Assembly: GCA_025127975.1 (NCBI GenBank)
Contig: JAHLYQ010000039.1
Span: 56,667-120,666 of the forward strand
Source of the DNA: Synechococcus sp. CS-1331
GTDB lineage: Bacteria > Cyanobacteriota > Cyanobacteriia > PCC-6307 > Cyanobiaceae
Direction: 5' to 3'
Length of the DNA: 64,000 bases
Every line of letters begins with the position of its first letter. The stretch's first letter is position 1. Both the position numbers and the translations under genes were made by a program. Shown here in pieces: positions 56,029-64,000 of this stretch. Under the pieces are notes generated by a model. That model saw nothing but the letters and a program-made list of their open reading frames with translations, did not search any database and had not been told where the DNA came from.

Positions 56029-56592
56029 ATGGCCACCCCCACCCCCCAAAGCGATCCCGCTGCCGCCGCCAAACCCGCCCCCGCCTCCGCGGCGGCGGCG
56101 AGTTTGGCGGCGGCAGCGGCACCTGGGGCGGCCAGTTCAGCTGCTGCGGCTGGGGCCCCCAAGGCCCTGGCCGCAGCGAAACCGGCGGCTAGCAAGCCCC
56201 GCACCGCCGCCGCCGGTTCCCGTTCCCGTACCGGTGGCGGCGCCGGTACCAATCGTCCATCCACCCCTTCGAGCAACAAAGCCATGGCTCCTTCCATTCA
56301 GGGCATTGCCCTCGGCATGATTGAAACCCGTGGCCTGGTGCCTGCCATTGAGGCCGCCGACGCCATGACCAAGGCTGCGGAAGTCACCCTGATCGCCCGT
56401 GAATTTGTTGGCGGCGGCTATGTCACCGTGATGGTCCGGGGCGAAACCGGTGCTGTCAACGCAGCCGTCAGGGCCGGCGCCGATGCCTGCGAGCGCGTTG
56501 GCGACGGCCTGGTCGCCGCCCACATCATTGCCCGCCCCCACAGTGAAGTGGAGCCCGCCCTGATCGCCACTGAAGCCACCCGCCGTCTTTGA
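56029..56592 (+). CDS. csoS1E: CsoS1E, BMC shell protein with long Ala/Pro-rich N-terminal extension
   Basis: A 187-residue protein. Residues 1-~88 are Ala-, Pro-, Ser- and Gly-rich with no predicted fold. Residues ~92-180 are a single BMC domain that differs from CsoS1 (49216-49527) at only about four positions (for example AREF for GREF and HSEV for HREV). The DNA is clearly more diverged, mostly at third bases, so protein identity is held by selection. It occurs in a subset of alpha-cyanobacteria as a minor shell paralogue; the extension could reach into the lumen or cytosol. Confidence 0.9.
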   Translation: MATPTPQSDPAAAAKPAPASAAAASLAAAAAPGAASSAAAAGAPKALAAAKPAASKPRTAAAGSRSRTGGGAGTNRPSTPSSNKAMAPSIQGIALGMIETRGLVPAIEAADAMTKAAEVTLIAREFVGGGYVTVMVRGETGAVNAAVRAGADACERVGDGLVAAHIIARPHSEVEPALIATEATRRL

Positions 56593-56597
56593 TTCCC

Positions 56598-57068
56598 ATG
56601 GGCGCCGTTCATCCGCGCGTCCTGGGTTATCTCGGTCGCGCCCTGAGCCTTGAACTCTCGGCTGTGCAGCAGTACATGACCCAGGGCTCCCTGGTGGAGC
56701 TTTGGGGCGATCCAGAGGCAGCAGAGCGCTTTCGCCGCGAAACCGTGGAGGAAATGCAGCATGCGGAGCGGATCATCCAGCGCATGCTGGCCCTGGGGGT
56801 GGTGCCGGCCGCTTCCCAGCTGAGTCCCGTCAGTCAGGCTCCCGACCTGGTTGGCTTGCTGAGGCTCAACCTCAACCTCGAAGCCGCCCTAATCAATCAC
56901 TACGCAGAGGCCTTGCGCTTCTGCATGCTGGTGGGCGACTCCGACAACCAGGCCTTCTTTGAGGCCCTTTGGTCAGACGAACAACATCACGGCGAAGATC
57001 TGCGCGCCTGGCTGGCCAGCCTCGGGGCCAGTGCCAGCGCCCCTTCGATGGAGCGGGCCACCTTTTAA
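56598..57068 (+). CDS. Ferritin-like (bacterioferritin-related) protein of the cso cluster
   Basis: A 156-residue four-helix protein. It starts MGAVHPRVLGYLGRALSLELSAVQQYMTQ. The diiron ligand pattern is visible as E-x2-x2-Q/Y near ELSAVQQY, EEMQHAERI (E-x2-H) and SDEQHHGEDLRAWL (E-x2-H). Similar genes follow cso operons and have been called carboxysome-associated Bfr-like proteins, but their substrate (iron or oxygen) in this setting is unknown. The ATG at 56598 is 5 bp after csoS1E. Confidence 0.85.
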   Translation: MGAVHPRVLGYLGRALSLELSAVQQYMTQGSLVELWGDPEAAERFRRETVEEMQHAERIIQRMLALGVVPAASQLSPVSQAPDLVGLLRLNLNLEAALINHYAEALRFCMLVGDSDNQAFFEALWSDEQHHGEDLRAWLASLGASASAPSMERATF

Positions 57069-57183
57069 AGCAACTAGTTAAATCACCCGGCTCTAGACCA
57101 GACCCACAGGCCGAGATCTACCTGGGGCCCGCCGCCGCTGCTCCGCTTCATCCTGATCTCTGCTGCAAGAAGCCCTATTCCCC

Positions 57184-59058
57184 TTGTCCGCCGAACCCCT
57201 GCCACTGTCGATCCAGCTGGTCTGGATGGTCCCCCTCTACGGGTTCAGTGGCATGGTGCTGTCGCTGCCTTGGGCGGCCGGCTGGTTTAGGCGCAACGGC
57301 CCGCGTCCGGCCGCCTACCTCAACCTGCTGGTGACTCTGCTGGCTGTGATCCACGGCAGCTTGATCCTCCAGCAGGTGTGGGTGAGCGGCCCCCACCATC
57401 TGGAATTCGGCTGGTTCCAGGCTGCCGATCTCGACCTGCGCATCGGCTTCGATCTCTCGCTCACCAACCTGGCGGCGCTTGAGCTGGTCACCGGCTTGAG
57501 CCTGCTGGGCCAGGTTTATGCCCTCGGTTACCTCGATAAGGAATGGGCCCTGGCCCGTTTCTATGCCCTGGTGGGCTTCTTTGAAGGGGCCCTGGCCGGC
57601 GTGGTGCTGAGCAGCAGCCTGTTCATGAGCTACTTCCTGCTGGAGATGCTCACCCTCTCCACCTATCTGCTGGTGGGCTTCTGGTATGCCCAGCCCCTGG
57701 TGGTGACAGCAGCCCGCGATGCCTTCCTCACCAAAAGGGTGGGCGATGTGCTGCTGCTGATGGGCATGGTGGCCCTTTCGGCCTGGGCAGGCTCGATGGA
57801 GTTCGGCGATCTCTACGCCTGGGCGGCTGATGCCGACGCCAGCGGCGCCCTCACCCCCCTAGCCGGCACCCTGCTGGGGCTGGGGCTGATCGCCGGGCCC
57901 ATGGGCAAGTGCGCCCAGTTCCCCATGCACCTCTGGCTCGATGAGGCGATGGAGGGGCCGAATCCGGCCTCGATCCTGCGCAATTCGGTAGTCGTCACCG
58001 CCGGCGCCCTGGTGCTGGTCAAGGTGATGCCGCTGCTGCGCTTCTCCCCCCTGGCCACCACCGTGTTGCTGGTGGTCGGCACGATCAGTGCGGTGGCCGG
58101 CGCCCTGGTGGCGATCGCCCAGGTGGATATCAAACGGGCCTTCTCCTACTCCACCACCTCCTACCTGGGGCTGGTGTTCATCGCCATCGCCCTGCAGCAG
58201 CCGGCGATTGCCCTGCTGTTGCTGTTTGCCCACGGCCTGGCCAAGGCCCTGATCTTCATGAGCGTGGGCAGCATCATCGCCACCACCAACTGCCAGGACC
58301 TGACTGAACTCGGTGGCCTCGGCTCCCGTATGCCCGCCACCACCACCGCCTACCTGGTGGGCAGCGCCGGCCTGGTGGGCCTGCTGCCCCTGGGCTGCTT
58401 CTGGTGCTTCGGGCTGCTGCTGGAGAGATTTGCCAGCGAGTACCCCTTCTTTGCTGCCGTGCTGCTGCTGACCAACGGTCTGACAGCTTTCAACTTCATC
58501 CGGGTATTCCGCCATGTGTTCATGGGCCCGGCCCTGCCCAAGACCAAGCGCGCCCCAGAGGTGAACTGGCTAATGGCCCTGCCGATGGTCAGCCTGACGG
58601 TGCTGGTGGTGCTGATGCCCCTGCTGATGGCGCGCATCGATTCGGTACCCGGCATCGCCTCCTTCTCCTGGCCCGTGGCCCTGGCCGTTAGCGCCAGCGG
58701 CCTGGTCGGGGCGGTGGGCGGCTCCCTGGTGCCACTGAACAAGTTCTGGTCCCGCTCGATGACCCGGTCGCTGCGGCTGCTGCAGGACCTGCTCGCCTCC
58801 GACTTCTACACCGACCGGATCTACCGCGCCACGATCGTGGCGGCGGTGGCGGGTCTGGCCCGGCTCTCGAACTGGATCGACCAGACCCTGGTGAATGGCC
58901 TGGTGAACGGGATCGGCCGGCTGTCGCTGGCCAGCGCTGAGGGTCTCAAGCTGGGGGTGAGCGGCCAGCTGCAGAGCTATGTGCTGACGGTGCTTGCGGC
59001 GATTCTGTTGCTGCTGGCCTCGCTGCAGTGGTTGCCGCTGCAGGGGCTGCGCGGATGA
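57184..59058 (+). CDS. ndhF4: NdhF4, NDH-1MS' (constitutive CO2 uptake) proton-pumping subunit
   Basis: A 624-residue polytopic membrane subunit of the low-affinity CO2-uptake NDH-1 complex. MrpA/NuoL-type motifs: GKCAQFPMHLWLDEAMEGPNPASI, and VDIKRAFSYSTTSYLGL with the conserved Lys. The C-terminus ends LQWLPLQGLRG. Start TTG 57184. It is followed 10 bp later by ndhD4; with cupB it forms the CO2-hydrating module. The F3/D3/cupA (inducible) version is not in this window. Confidence 0.9.
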   Translation: MSAEPLPLSIQLVWMVPLYGFSGMVLSLPWAAGWFRRNGPRPAAYLNLLVTLLAVIHGSLILQQVWVSGPHHLEFGWFQAADLDLRIGFDLSLTNLAALELVTGLSLLGQVYALGYLDKEWALARFYALVGFFEGALAGVVLSSSLFMSYFLLEMLTLSTYLLVGFWYAQPLVVTAARDAFLTKRVGDVLLLMGMVALSAWAGSMEFGDLYAWAADADASGALTPLAGTLLGLGLIAGPMGKCAQFPMHLWLDEAMEGPNPASILRNSVVVTAGALVLVKVMPLLRFSPLATTVLLVVGTISAVAGALVAIAQVDIKRAFSYSTTSYLGLVFIAIALQQPAIALLLLFAHGLAKALIFMSVGSIIATTNCQDLTELGGLGSRMPATTTAYLVGSAGLVGLLPLGCFWCFGLLLERFASEYPFFAAVLLLTNGLTAFNFIRVFRHVFMGPALPKTKRAPEVNWLMALPMVSLTVLVVLMPLLMARIDSVPGIASFSWPVALAVSASGLVGAVGGSLVPLNKFWSRSMTRSLRLLQDLLASDFYTDRIYRATIVAAVAGLARLSNWIDQTLVNGLVNGIGRLSLASAEGLKLGVSGQLQSYVLTVLAAILLLLASLQWLPLQGLRG

Positions 59059-59068
59059 GGAGAACAAG

Positions 59069-60595
59069 ATGCTGAGCCTGCTGCTACTGATTCCCTTTGC
59101 CGGAGCCCTGTTGCTGGCCTTCTGGCCCGGGCGGCCGGCGGAGGGGCGCATGCGCACGGTGACGCTGGTGGTATTGGGCCTGCAGCTGGCCTGGAGCCTG
59201 GTGGTGCTGGCCCGCTTCGACCCCGCCAACAGCGCCATGCAGTTGCAGGAATCCCTGCCCTGGGTGGAGAGCCTGGGGCTCGAATACAAGCTCGGCGTGG
59301 ATGGCCTGTCCTTGCCACTGGTGCTGATCAACGCTGCTTTGACGCTGGTTTCGGCCATCTGCACCCGCGACATCGACAAGCGGCCGCGCGTTTATTTTTT
59401 GCTGCTGCTGGTGATCAGTGGGTCTGTCAATGGTGCCTTTCTGGCCGAAAACCTGCTGCTCTTTTTCCTTTTCTACGAGCTCGAACTGATCCCCCTCTGG
59501 GGCCTGATCGCCATCTGGGGCGGAGTCAACCGGGCCTATGCGGCCACCAAGTTTTTGATCTTCACCGCCGTATCCGGCATGTTGATCCTGGGGGCTTTTC
59601 TGGGGCTGGCCCTGTTGACGGGCACCGCGGACTTCAGCCTCACGCCGATCACCGGTGAACGGCTGGCCATGGGCAGCCAGCTGCTGCTACTTGGCGCTCT
59701 TCTGATCGGATTTGGCATCAAGGTGCCCCTATTTCCCTTCCACAACTGGCTCCCCGATGCCCACACCCAGGCCTCCACGCCGGTTTCGGTGCTGCTGGCC
59801 GGGGTGCTGCTGAAGCTGGGCACCTATGGGTTACTGCGATTCTGCATGGGCCTGTTCCCCGAGGCCTGGGCCCTTTTGGCCGCTGGCCTGGCGATCTGGG
59901 CGGCGGTTTCGGTGCTGTTTGGTTCGCTGGCGGCGATCGCCCAAACAGACATGAAACGCATGGTGGCCTACAGCTCCGTCGGCCACATGGGCTACATCCT
60001 GCTGGCAGCAGCAGCGGCCACGCCCATAGCGATCCTCGGGGCGGTGTTCCAGATGGTTAGCCACGGCCTGATCTCAGCCCTGCTGTTTCTGCTGGTGGGG
60101 ATCGTGTACCGCAAAACCGGCACCCGTGACCTCACGGTGCTGCATGGCCTGCTCAACCCTGAGCGGGGCCTGCCGTTTACCGGCACTTTGATGATCGTGG
60201 GGGTGATGGCCAGCGCCGGCATGCCTGGCATGGCTGGCTTCATTTCCGAGTTCATGGTGTTCCGCGGCAGTATCGGTGCGTTCCCTTTTGCCACCCTGCT
60301 GTCGATGGTGGCTTCGGGGCTTACTGCTGTTTACTTTTTGCTGCTGGTGAACCGGGCCTTCTTTGGCCGGCTGGCGGTTACTCCGCCCATCGATCCAGTG
60401 GCCCATGGCCGGCTCGATGTGAATCTGGCCGCGGTGGCTCCGCGGGAAACGATCCCGGCGATGGCCCTGGCTGTGGCGGTGTTTGCGATCGGCCTGCTGC
60501 CCTACGGCCTGGGCCGCCTGAGCGAGGCCGCCAGCACGGCCATGGTCCAGCTGCCCGCCCTGGCGGCCGCCGTGTATTCCGGAGGCCTGGGCTGA
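59069..60595 (+). CDS. ndhD4: NdhD4, NDH-1MS' proton-pumping subunit
   Basis: A 508-residue NuoM-type antiporter-like subunit, ~13-14 transmembrane segments. FYELELIPLWGLIAIWGG has the essential Glu, FPFHNWLPDAHTQASTPVSVLLAG is the conserved loop, and QTDMKRMVAYSSVGHMGYI contains the conserved Lys. It partners NdhF4 and CupB. It shares one base with the cupB start. Confidence 0.94.
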   Translation: MLSLLLLIPFAGALLLAFWPGRPAEGRMRTVTLVVLGLQLAWSLVVLARFDPANSAMQLQESLPWVESLGLEYKLGVDGLSLPLVLINAALTLVSAICTRDIDKRPRVYFLLLLVISGSVNGAFLAENLLLFFLFYELELIPLWGLIAIWGGVNRAYAATKFLIFTAVSGMLILGAFLGLALLTGTADFSLTPITGERLAMGSQLLLLGALLIGFGIKVPLFPFHNWLPDAHTQASTPVSVLLAGVLLKLGTYGLLRFCMGLFPEAWALLAAGLAIWAAVSVLFGSLAAIAQTDMKRMVAYSSVGHMGYILLAAAAATPIAILGAVFQMVSHGLISALLFLLVGIVYRKTGTRDLTVLHGLLNPERGLPFTGTLMIVGVMASAGMPGMAGFISEFMVFRGSIGAFPFATLLSMVASGLTAVYFLLLVNRAFFGRLAVTPPIDPVAHGRLDVNLAAVAPRETIPAMALAVAVFAIGLLPYGLGRLSEAASTAMVQLPALAAAVYSGGLG

Positions 60596-61734
60596 TGCCG
60601 ATCATTTCCGCTGAACTGGTGCGTAGCGGCGGCATGCCCAGCGCCGCCGAGCTGGAGGCCTCCCTGCTGGCCGGCCACACCCTGCTGAGCAACACGGCCG
60701 AGCACCTGATCGAGGTGGTAGATGTGCTGGATAGTTACGGCCAGGTGCTCGATGCCTACAGCAAAAACCTGATCTTCCAGGCCGAGCAGCAATTTCTGCT
60801 GCCCTTCCCGCTCTTTAAATATCTCGATGGCGACAAGACTGTGGCCAAGATCTGGCGCCATCTCAATCACGACCGGATCAATTTCGAGTATGCCGAATAC
60901 TGCATGAAAGCCATGCTCTGGCATGGCACTGGCGGCCTCGATGCCTATCTGGATTCTGAGCCTTTCGCCGCCAATTGCCGAGCCATCATTGGCCGCAAGA
61001 CCCGTCGCGATCCCCTGCTGGCCCTGCTCCACCCTGTGTTTCGGGGCTTCCTGATCGAGCTGATCCGCACGGCGGCCACCACCTCTGCCCTGGGTCAGTT
61101 CTGGCGGGTGATGAGCGATCTGTTCCTGGATCTGGCCGCAGCCGAGGCGGCCGGGCGGATCAGCTCGATCGAGGCGGTGGTGGAGTTCATCAAGGACGGC
61201 CTGGTGGCGGCCGCCGGCAACCCGATCACCTATGCGGTGGAGATCGAGGGTGAACGGATGTGGGTGTTGCCGCCGGAGGCCAGACTCACCTTCCTTGCGG
61301 ATGTGGCCGTGCCCTACGTGGAGGCCGTTTTCCTGAGGGGTTTGCCCTTCCTGGGTACGGTGAGCTTCAACGCCCAGGCCCAGCAGATCTCGCCAGACCA
61401 GGGCCAGTTTGCCTACGGCGCCCTCTATGCCGACCCCCTGCCGAGCATGGGAGCGGGCATCCCGCCGAGCCTGCTGATGCAGGACATGTACCGCCACCTG
61501 CCGGAGCGGTTGCACCAGTTGTATCGCCAGCGCGGCCGGGGCGAGGGTGACGTGCGCGTCAAGATCTGTATGAGCTTCCAGAAGTCGATGTTCTGCGTCA
61601 CCAATGCCGCGATTCGCGGCACCTTCCCCAGCCCGCTTGGCAGCGGTGATCCAGCTGAGCAGGCCGCCAACCGCGCCTATGCCGCAGCCTGGGCCAGCCG
61701 CCTGGCGGTGGCCCGCACCGATTGCCTCGATTGA
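60595..61734 (+). CDS. cupB: CupB (ChpX), CO2-hydration subunit of NDH-1MS'
   Basis: A 379-residue soluble subunit that hydrates CO2 to HCO3- at the membrane arm, using electron flow. It starts MPIISAELVRSGGMPSAAE. HLIEVVDVLDSYGQVLDAYSKNL and KSMFCVTNAAIRGTFPSPLG are family blocks. It has the family His/Cys/Arg-rich helical region in the first 200 residues (HLNHDRINFEYAEYCMKAML). The name CupB rather than CupA is based on its ndhF4/D4 partners. Confidence 0.92.
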   Translation: MPIISAELVRSGGMPSAAELEASLLAGHTLLSNTAEHLIEVVDVLDSYGQVLDAYSKNLIFQAEQQFLLPFPLFKYLDGDKTVAKIWRHLNHDRINFEYAEYCMKAMLWHGTGGLDAYLDSEPFAANCRAIIGRKTRRDPLLALLHPVFRGFLIELIRTAATTSALGQFWRVMSDLFLDLAAAEAAGRISSIEAVVEFIKDGLVAAAGNPITYAVEIEGERMWVLPPEARLTFLADVAVPYVEAVFLRGLPFLGTVSFNAQAQQISPDQGQFAYGALYADPLPSMGAGIPPSLLMQDMYRHLPERLHQLYRQRGRGEGDVRVKICMSFQKSMFCVTNAAIRGTFPSPLGSGDPAEQAANRAYAAAWASRLAVARTDCLD

Positions 61735-61737
61735 TTT

Positions 61738-61995
61738 ATGGACCAAGCCTGGACTCCCCGCCCCAAACCCGACCAGCCCGAGCGGCTGGAGAGGCGGCTG
61801 GAATTTGACGATTACGCCACAACCCGCGACTTTCTCGAGCGGCTCAATGCCCTGTGCGAGCAGCAGGAACGCTTCCCCGATATCAGCTTCGGCCGCACCT
61901 ACGTCAACCTCACCCTGCGGGCTGAGGCTGACAACACCCCCATTGGTGAGCCTGAGTGGGGCTTTAGTGCAGCGATTGACGCGCTGATCGGCTGA
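61738..61995 (+). CDS. acRAF, pterin-dehydratase-like alpha-carboxysome Rubisco assembly factor
   Basis: An 85-residue PCD-like protein. [29 protein letters not shown] and [16 protein letters not shown] match the family. The active-site His pair of true pterin-4a-carbinolamine dehydratase (H-H-P type) is absent (RFPDISFG), which agrees with a non-enzymatic Rubisco chaperone role. It lies between cupB (3 bp) and cbbX. Confidence 0.88.
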   Translation: MDQAWTPRPKPDQPERLERRLEFDDYATTRDFLERLNALCEQQERFPDISFGRTYVNLTLRAEADNTPIGEPEWGFSAAIDALIG

Positions 61996-62026
61996 TTTTC
62001 TGCAACCCTGTTCTCCCTTTATTGGC

Positions 62027-62947
62027 ATGGGTTACCCCTCTGACGACACCCTGATCGACCTGCAATCGGCCTATGACGGGGCGGGTATCCAGGCGATGCT
62101 GGACCAGCTGGATCGGGAGCTGGTTGGGCTGCGGCCAGTGAAGGCGCGGATCCGGGAGATCGCTGCCCTGTTGGTGGTGGATAGGGCGCGTCAGCAGGTG
62201 GGCCTGGAGACCACCCCACCGAGCCTGCACATGTCGTTCACGGGGCGGCCGGGCACCGGCAAGACCACGGTGGCAGAGCGCATGAGCAAGATCCTGCATG
62301 GCCTGGGCTACGTGCGCAAGGGCCATATGGTTACGGCCACCCGCGACGACCTGGTGGGTCAGTACATCGGCCACACGGCCCCTAAAACGCGGGAGATGCT
62401 CAAAAAAGCGATGGGCGGGGTGCTGTTCATTGATGAGGCTTACTACCTCTACCGCCCGGAAAATGAGCGCGACTATGGCGCCGAGGCGATTGAAATATTG
62501 CTCCAGGTGATGGAGGGCAACCGGGATGATCTAGTGGTTATCTTTGCTGGCTATAAGGAGCGAATGGATATCTTCTATCAGAGCAACCCCGGCCTCTCCT
62601 CCAGGGTGGCAAACCACATTGATTTTCCCGATTACTCTGCTGCGGAGCTGCTGGCGATCGCCCAATTGATTCTGGCCGCCGAAAACTACCGCTTCAGTGA
62701 AGAAGCCAGCCTGGCCTTTGCCGAATATATCCAGCGCCGCATGCAGCTGCCCTTTTTTGCTAATGCCCGCTCGATTCGCAATGCGATCGACCGGGCCCGC
62801 ATGCGCCAGGCCAACCGGCTGTTCAGCCGCATGGGCAGCCCACTCACCAAGTTGGATCTGATGACGCTCGAAGCGGTGGACATCACGATCAGCCGGGTGT
62901 TTGCCGGCGAACTGGAGGGAAGCGACCCGGCCAGGCCGCTTTCGTAA
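62027..62947 (+). CDS. cbbX: CbbX, AAA+ Rubisco activase
   Basis: A 306-residue ATPase that removes inhibitory sugar phosphates from Rubisco. The N-terminal helix region contains [18 protein letters not shown]. Walker A is [16 protein letters not shown], the pore loop [13 protein letters not shown] and Walker [16 protein letters not shown]. Sensor/arginine region [11 protein letters not shown] and [18 protein letters not shown] follow. The length fits red-type CbbX. It is the last gene of the block; a 242-bp gap follows. Confidence 0.95.
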   Translation: MGYPSDDTLIDLQSAYDGAGIQAMLDQLDRELVGLRPVKARIREIAALLVVDRARQQVGLETTPPSLHMSFTGRPGTGKTTVAERMSKILHGLGYVRKGHMVTATRDDLVGQYIGHTAPKTREMLKKAMGGVLFIDEAYYLYRPENERDYGAEAIEILLQVMEGNRDDLVVIFAGYKERMDIFYQSNPGLSSRVANHIDFPDYSAAELLAIAQLILAAENYRFSEEASLAFAEYIQRRMQLPFFANARSIRNAIDRARMRQANRLFSRMGSPLTKLDLMTLEAVDITISRVFAGELEGSDPARPLS

Positions 62948-63189
62948 ATGCCGGCTTTGACATGGGCAGACTGTTCCTTGTGCTACCAAGGGCCAGGTGC
63001 CGGAGGCATGCCCAGGAATTATGCGAAAAATGCATTACCCGAATCCAGAAACTCAGGTGAAACCGGACCCAAGTTGAAGTCAAAGTTTGGCATTTGCGAG
63101 TAGAGTTTAAGCACATCTAAAGCTAGATCCAGGGCGCCTGCGCCCGAGAGCCTTCGTTCTCACTGGCTTTTTGCTCGCTGCTACCAGCC
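62948..63189. other. Intergenic region before the terminal gene
   Basis: About 240 bp with lower GC than the genes on its left. It contains a gggcg-cctg-cgccc hairpin at about 63132-63145 and no protein-like frame. It probably holds the end of the CO2-concentrating cluster and the promoter of the terminal gene, but no convincing terminator or promoter was found. Confidence 0.4.
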
Positions 63190-64000
63190 ATGCCACTCGC
63201 ACCCGCCAGCACGCTTCCGAATCTGCTGGCGGAATGGCAGATGCGTTTGCAGGCGTGGGCCCTGGATGGCTCCTTGACTGCGGCAGCGCAGGAGGCCCTT
63301 GGCCTAAGGGGCGAGCCAAAAGCCCTTGCCGATCTGGTGGCTGCCTGGACCCACGGCAATTTCAGCGCCCTGCCGCCAGTAGTGCTGCTCTCCTCAGCAG
63401 ACATCAAAGGTGCTCTGGGGGCGTATGCCATTTCCACAGGCACCATCTACCTGAATGCTGATTGGTTAGAAAGGGCGTCCAAAGAGCAGATCTATGCGGT
63501 ATTGACCGAGGAACTGGGGCACCACCTCGATGGATTGCTAAACGAGGTGGATACGCCGGGGGACGAGGGGGAGGTGTTTGCGGGGGCTCTGCTTATTAAT
63601 GATTTAACTGCATTACAACAGCCAGGCGTATATCAGCAAGATGATCGCATGGGGATTTTCGTTAATAGCGAATGGATTTCGGCAGAAGCGTCTTTCGCAA
63701 GTTCTCAGAAATCGACGCGCATCTCCATAGGGAGCAGCTGGGGATCCTCTAGCTATATCTATTTGACCATAAATGGAACAACAGTTTTTAGACAGTTTTA
63801 CTCCAATGGCAAGGACTCCTGGTCAGCCAGCGAAGTAGCCGCTGGCATAAGAGATCTGGTAAACGCCTCCGGAGCTGGCGCAGCAGCATCGATATCCCTA
63901 GACGACCCAAAAGTCGTCATTGCATGGTCGAATGTAGTTAATGGGCCTCTGGCGATATCATATACAACCGGTACACACAATTACCCCGCCGGCAGTATTA
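63190..64000 (+). CDS. N-terminal part of a large, atypical protein with a degenerate metalloprotease-like motif (runs off window)
   Basis: The frame is open for at least 270 codons from ATG 63190 to the window end. Residues 1-~62 are helical (LPNLLAEWQMRLQAWALDG). Residues ~63-135 read like a zincin-related domain: GAYAISTGTIYLNADWL, then EELGHHLD at 107-114, where the HExxH His-1 is Glu, then GDEGEVFAGAL. From ~residue 150 on the sequence is Ser/Thr/Gly-rich beta-type (SIGSSWGSSSYIYLTING). Third positions shift to A/T. I recall similar N-termini on giant RTX/adhesin-type cyanobacterial proteins. Confidence 0.7.
   Translation, partial: MPLAPASTLPNLLAEWQMRLQAWALDGSLTAAAQEALGLRGEPKALADLVAAWTHGNFSALPPVVLLSSADIKGALGAYAISTGTIYLNADWLERASKEQIYAVLTEELGHHLDGLLNEVDTPGDEGEVFAGALLINDLTALQQPGVYQQDDRMGIFVNSEWISAEASFASSQKSTRISIGSSWGSSSYIYLTINGTTVFRQFYSNGKDSWSASEVAAGIRDLVNASGAGAAASISLDDPKVVIAWSNVVNGPLAISYTTGTHNYPAGSI

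Noticed and set aside
63297-63332. A zinc-dependent protease call for the terminal gene based on HExxH
   Set aside because: The real motif is at residues 107-114 (about 63508-63531) and has Glu instead of the first His, so catalysis cannot be claimed.

Overview
The window is a GC-rich, gene-dense stretch of a cyanobacterial chromosome. Photosynthesis genes (psb27, psaM, por, crr6, a ferrochelatase with a HLIP tail), the alkane pathway (ado, aar), a cyAbrB regulator, and above all a form IA Rubisco in an alpha-carboxysome (cso) operon place it among the alpha-cyanobacteria (Synechococcus/Cyanobium type). An adjacent sbtA-sbtB bicarbonate transporter pair and the ndhF4-ndhD4-cupB CO2-uptake genes suggest a freshwater, coastal or euryhaline lineage rather than a streamlined open-ocean one; that habitat statement is inference.

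Layout. 1-20 kb: a 3'-truncated psb27, proS, small conserved proteins, a ferredoxin, a Spx/ArsC-like protein, lepB, a dihydroorotase-like protein paired with a double histidine phosphatase, a CPBP protease, an FtsL-like protein with ftsI, transaldolase, a cyclic-nucleotide-binding protein, a geranylgeranyl-reductase-family enzyme with frr and pyrH, then cobO overlapping a tyrosine recombinase. 20-34 kb: hemH, an M23 peptidase, ilvB with two small partner genes, ppsA, a Tat-exported phosphoesterase, an FAD dehydrogenase overlapping cyAbrB, and the S1/Tab2/PgeF operon. 34-45 kb: creatininase family, ado-aar-accA-SDR-folE, trpF, a site-2 protease, a lipoate-ligase-like gene, TauE, crr6, psaM and por.

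45.9-63 kb is a CO2-concentrating supercluster: csoS1D, rdgB (opposite strand), sbtA, sbtB, csoS1, cbbL, cbbS, csoS2, csoSCA, csoS4A, csoS4B, csoS1E, a ferritin-like protein, ndhF4, ndhD4, cupB, acRAF and cbbX. Together these encode bicarbonate import and its PII-like regulator, CO2 hydration at the membrane, the shell, scaffold and carbonic anhydrase, Rubisco, and its assembly factor and activase. Non-coding structure inside it (a palindrome between cbbL and cbbS, two consecutive hairpins after cbbS, a 16-bp motif shared by the sbtA and csoS1 upstream regions, a LysR-like inverted repeat before sbtA) looks regulatory.

The right end enters a large open gene of different base composition whose N-terminal domain carries a degenerate metalloprotease-like motif (EELGHHLD). 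It is the least explained element in the window. A second theme is a set of short in-frame tandem repeats, mostly 12-18 bp and several sharing a TTGGC core, in linkers, gene ends and even start/stop codons.

No rRNA, tRNA, CRISPR array or insertion sequence was recognised. No gene-free stretch exceeds 300 bases.
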